NCBI GenBank assembly: GCA_003415625.1
Contig: PYIU01000001.1
Span: forward strand, 6,574,210 to 6,638,209
Direction of reading: 5' to 3'
DNA length: 64,000 nt
Source: Aquanectria penicillioides
Taxonomy: Eukaryota > Ascomycota > Sordariomycetes > Hypocreales > Nectriaceae
Shown here: in pieces, positions 60,958 through 64,000 of the stretch
How the letters are laid out: each line of letters begins with the position of its first letter
Position numbering within the stretch: the stretch's first letter is position 1
The notes under the pieces: generated by a model
What the model was told of the DNA's origin: nothing
Seen by the model: only the letters and a program-made list of their open reading frames with translations
Database searches by the model: none
Position numbers and translations under genes: made by a program

Positions 60958-63900
60958 GATGTTGCCGATATTAGAAGCAGACGAGGCAGACTGCGAAGTA
61001 AGCCTTCAGGCACCGTGGCGATGCCGGGGGCTGTGCGCTCACGGGTGATGCAATGGGCGGGGGAACGGTCCTATCGCAGCTGCCGGACGCGTGGATGGGG
61101 TGGGAGGCGTGAAGAGGGGCCGGCTTCCAACAGGAAGTGTGTTGTTGGTAGCAGAATAGCGGGCACCTTAGAGACAACCTCTTCGACGGGAAGTGAATCC
61201 TCGAGTTGATGGTTTCGGTCGCGTTGCTGAGCGGGTAATGTAGTGGAGAGGTAGAAGGTGGGAGGCGGCGGTGGTGTTGGAGATTTGGGTTTTGGTGCGG
61301 GAAACAACAAGGCGGGCGGGCGACAAGACCAGAGCGGGTTTGGGGTTTGGGGCTTGAGCTCAAGGTACGGGGTGAGCAGGGCGAGCGCGCTGTTGCAGGA
61401 AGCTTGCTTGTACCTGTGCTGTCGGTGTCGCTGGTGACTGACACTGGCACTTCAACACTCAGGACTTGAGAGGGAGAACGGGAGACAAGAGGCGACGAGG
61501 CAAAGACGAGAGACGACTGGGCGAATGAATAGTGGACACTCGGGACAAGGGGATCACTGACGGGGGCGCCACTGGGCTCCTGGGCACTAAGCGCTGGGCA
61601 CTGAGAGAATGCCAGAGAGGCAGGTAGAGACAGAGAGCTAATAAGAGCACCCGACGGTGGGTGGAGGGCCAGGACGAGAACTGGCGAACATGCGGGAGTG
61701 CGACTGAGAGTGAGGGTGAGGGAGGGGTGCGACTCTGACCAGGAGTCTGACTACACAGCAGGGCAGGGGAGTCAGAATTCCCAAGGAAGCCCATGAGGGG
61801 TGGAAGGGTGGTTGAAGTGTGAAAGCGTACTCCGTACAGCGCACCGGTATTTCGTAGGGCGGGGAGGAACGGGGCCGGGGGGGGCGTGGATGTACCGCGT
61901 CTCCATGTCTCAAAGGCGCGTGAATGGCGGGCCAGAAAGCATTCGGTGCGACGGGTGGGCGAGGCTGTGCAAAAGCTGTAAAGCCCAAGAGACACGTCGA
62001 GCGAGGAGTGGAGGGTGGGCAGCCCCATGGGCCACCAGGTTGGTAGCTTAACCTTTGGCTGGGTTGGACTGGATGGGGGGCCTGGTCGATATCTGCGGCA
62101 CCTCAGTAGACTCGAGTCACTCGAGTCGATTCGGTTTTTTTTTTCTGGGCCGCGAGCGGGTCGAAGAGACACCAGCAACGATCCCTACTAAATTTATCGT
62201 GGCTCAGGGGGGCCATCGGCGGCTGGCCGTTGGTTGGTTTTCGCTGCGCTGTTGTGCAGACGGTGATGCGTGATGCCCTGTTGCAGTCACCTCCCACCTG
62301 TGTTGGTTGTGGTGGTGAAGATGGAGGGATTCCACCAGACCCAGACTCTGAGCTCGGGCGCTTGACGCATTAGGCTTAGACGGGCTGCCGCCCTTCCTCC
62401 CCCTCCCAAAATCTTTCTCACTCTCTTCCGACCGACTTGGTACCGAGATAGTCACATGACTAGCTTGTAATCCTTGATCCACAGCTTTGTGCATTTGAAA
62501 CGGTCAGCCAGGTTGTCAAACGGTCACCCCCAATACCTTTGACTTGGAACCCCAGCACCGAGAAGTAACAGCAAGCCCTAGCATCCGTGTACGGTGTTGC
62601 TCCCTTCTGTTTCTTTACAACAGTCCAATGTCGGCCATTTACAACATAGGAGTGTCGGGGAATGAGTAAAAAACGTGACATGGCCTTGTCTCGCCCGCCG
62701 CGATTCAGACATTCCCGTAATCAGTGTCAAATAAGGTGGGCGTCGTCAGCGACCTTGGAGCGACGACAATGGGACTGCCGTGCACTCTCAAACACCAAAA
62801 ATGTGCCGCAAGTTCAAAGACATGCCTACGGTATGTCCTATCAGCTTGTCCATAATCGCCTGCCAACTTCATTTGCCTCCTCGCCCAAAAGCAGCATTGT
62901 AAAGCCAGTCAAATCCTCCACTGTGTCGCTCCACGTGACCGTCTAACGCCTTCGAGATCCTACCAGTTTTAGATTGAGTTGACGGAAGTCCGGAAACGTC
63001 TTTTAGCGTCAAGCTTGCTGGAGGAACATTCCCAGTCAGATGGTTTGTGACAGCGCCTTTGACACATTGCGCACCACCCTTTGGTCACCCCACCCAGCAG
63101 CACTCGGCGTCAATTGCGGAACATTTCAGATCTACACCACTTGATTTACTTTTGTCTAGATCGAGAGGATCTGTATGCACTCTCCGTATCTTTGGCACTA
63201 TTTACACCAAGGGGCCCAACTGAGGTCCTGACACGATCCAGGCGAGCGATCCTGCAAAGCGGCAACTGCTTGCCACCTCTTCCCAGTAAAAACATCATTG
63301 GCTAGAAAATTGGGTTCTGGGGTCTAAATAAATTGGTTCCAGCCATTTGACAAAGCAAAGGCCCAGGTTTGAAAGACAGGTCTTGGCATTCGTCTCTATC
63401 AAGTCGAAGAACAACAGTTCGTTTCTAATGGACAGCTCCACAGCCGGGCTTAGCCCCTGGCTCCCTGAGGTCCGGGACGGGACGCTCAACTCACGGATAG
63501 AATCCGCAATATCCAAGTCAGACTTAAATGTCGTTTCCTTTGGGTACCAGTGTCATTTTTTTCTTCATCCTAGGATGCCCACTGCCCGATTATCACCACC
63601 ATCCGACACCTCAGCTTTGGAGCCCCACACAATCCGCAGACCGCGGATGGTATCCGCCAACCCCGCGAGGTTGGTAGTTCTCTCGCGGGCGCAAACTATC
63701 TCGCTACTCCAATCATTGCGGGGCAACATTGAGGTGTTCTTCCAAATGATTTCCCTACGCGAGTTCTCCGCTCATTTATCGATACTCAATAAGGGAAGAT
63801 TCAGAGTCTCAATATAATCAACGCCGGAATTTTTTATTTTTTTTCTGTCAGATACTATCCGTACATCTAACAAATTGTAGGGGGTATGCAAACTATTGGT

Positions 63901-64000
63901 TATGAAATGTACTCCGTCCAGAATGCGATATCATCACGTTGACGTATCACCAATGTGGATGACGCCGAGTCTCGGACCGAACACCAGAGGGTCGTTCTCT
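60958..64000. other. Intergenic region upstream of CRZ1 to the window end
   Basis: About 3 kb without a supportable gene. The first kilobase or so probably holds the CRZ1 promoter and a long leader. Small frames such as 63347-63817 (+) and 62662-62946 (+) lack domains and splice partners. A flanking gene may begin beyond the right edge. Confidence 0.5.

Noticed and set aside
63347..63817. 156-codon plus-strand frame near the right edge
   Set aside because: No recognisable motif and no plausible exon partners within the window.

Overview
This is a window of nuclear DNA from a filamentous ascomycete, most likely a Sordariomycete. The evidence is split genes with short introns (about 40-135 bases, one of 359), GTATGT/GTAAGT-type donors, CTAAC-like branch points and CAG/TAG acceptors, plus a set of fungal housekeeping proteins (V-ATPase subunit C, APS kinase, Mak21, mitochondrial prolyl-tRNA synthetase, prefoldin 5, Orc1, Prp46, Nas6, Crz1). 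The genus cannot be fixed from sequence alone. I derived the exon models by hand, from frame, splice sites and protein continuity.

Layout. 1-5964: pyrimidine-rich intergenic DNA. 5965-7659 (+): F-box protein. 8623-11515 (-): AT-hook protein. 12358-13799 (+): VMA5. 14037-15022 (-): APS kinase. 16227-17103 (-): mitochondrial PaaI-type thioesterase. 18191-18863 (+): small protein resembling a stefin/cystatin. 19039-22156 (-): MAK21. 22470-24530 (+): mitochondrial prolyl-tRNA synthetase. 24839-25582 (+): prefoldin subunit 5. 25695-27382 (-): KH-like fungal protein. 28008-30412 (+): ORC1. 30515-32013 (-): PRP46. 32373-33558 (+): NAS6. 33642-36701 (-): TMF/Sgm1-type golgin. 39364-49757 (-): giant repeat protein of about 3,400 residues. 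49758-57066: 7.3 kb without a supportable gene. 57067-57681 (+): DUF7053-like protein. 58728-60957 (-): CRZ1. 60958-64000: no supportable gene. No tRNA, rRNA, transposon or CRISPR array was recognised.

The genes do not form one pathway. They are tightly packed housekeeping genes at 12-34 kb, with several divergent promoters (VMA5/AT-hook, MAK21/prolyl-tRNA synthetase, ORC1/KH-like, PRP46/NAS6) and convergent ends as close as 83-112 bases. Gene-poor, low-complexity flanks surround them.

Two matters dominate the hunt. First, the giant protein has about ten tryptophan/lysine modules, then twenty copies of a lysine-rich core of about 35 residues separated by Ala/Glu linkers, then acidic and Arg/Glu-rich tails. 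Second, the reading frames of five genes break exactly at runs of C or G, most simply explained by homopolymer length errors in the assembly; a naive annotation would split or truncate those genes.
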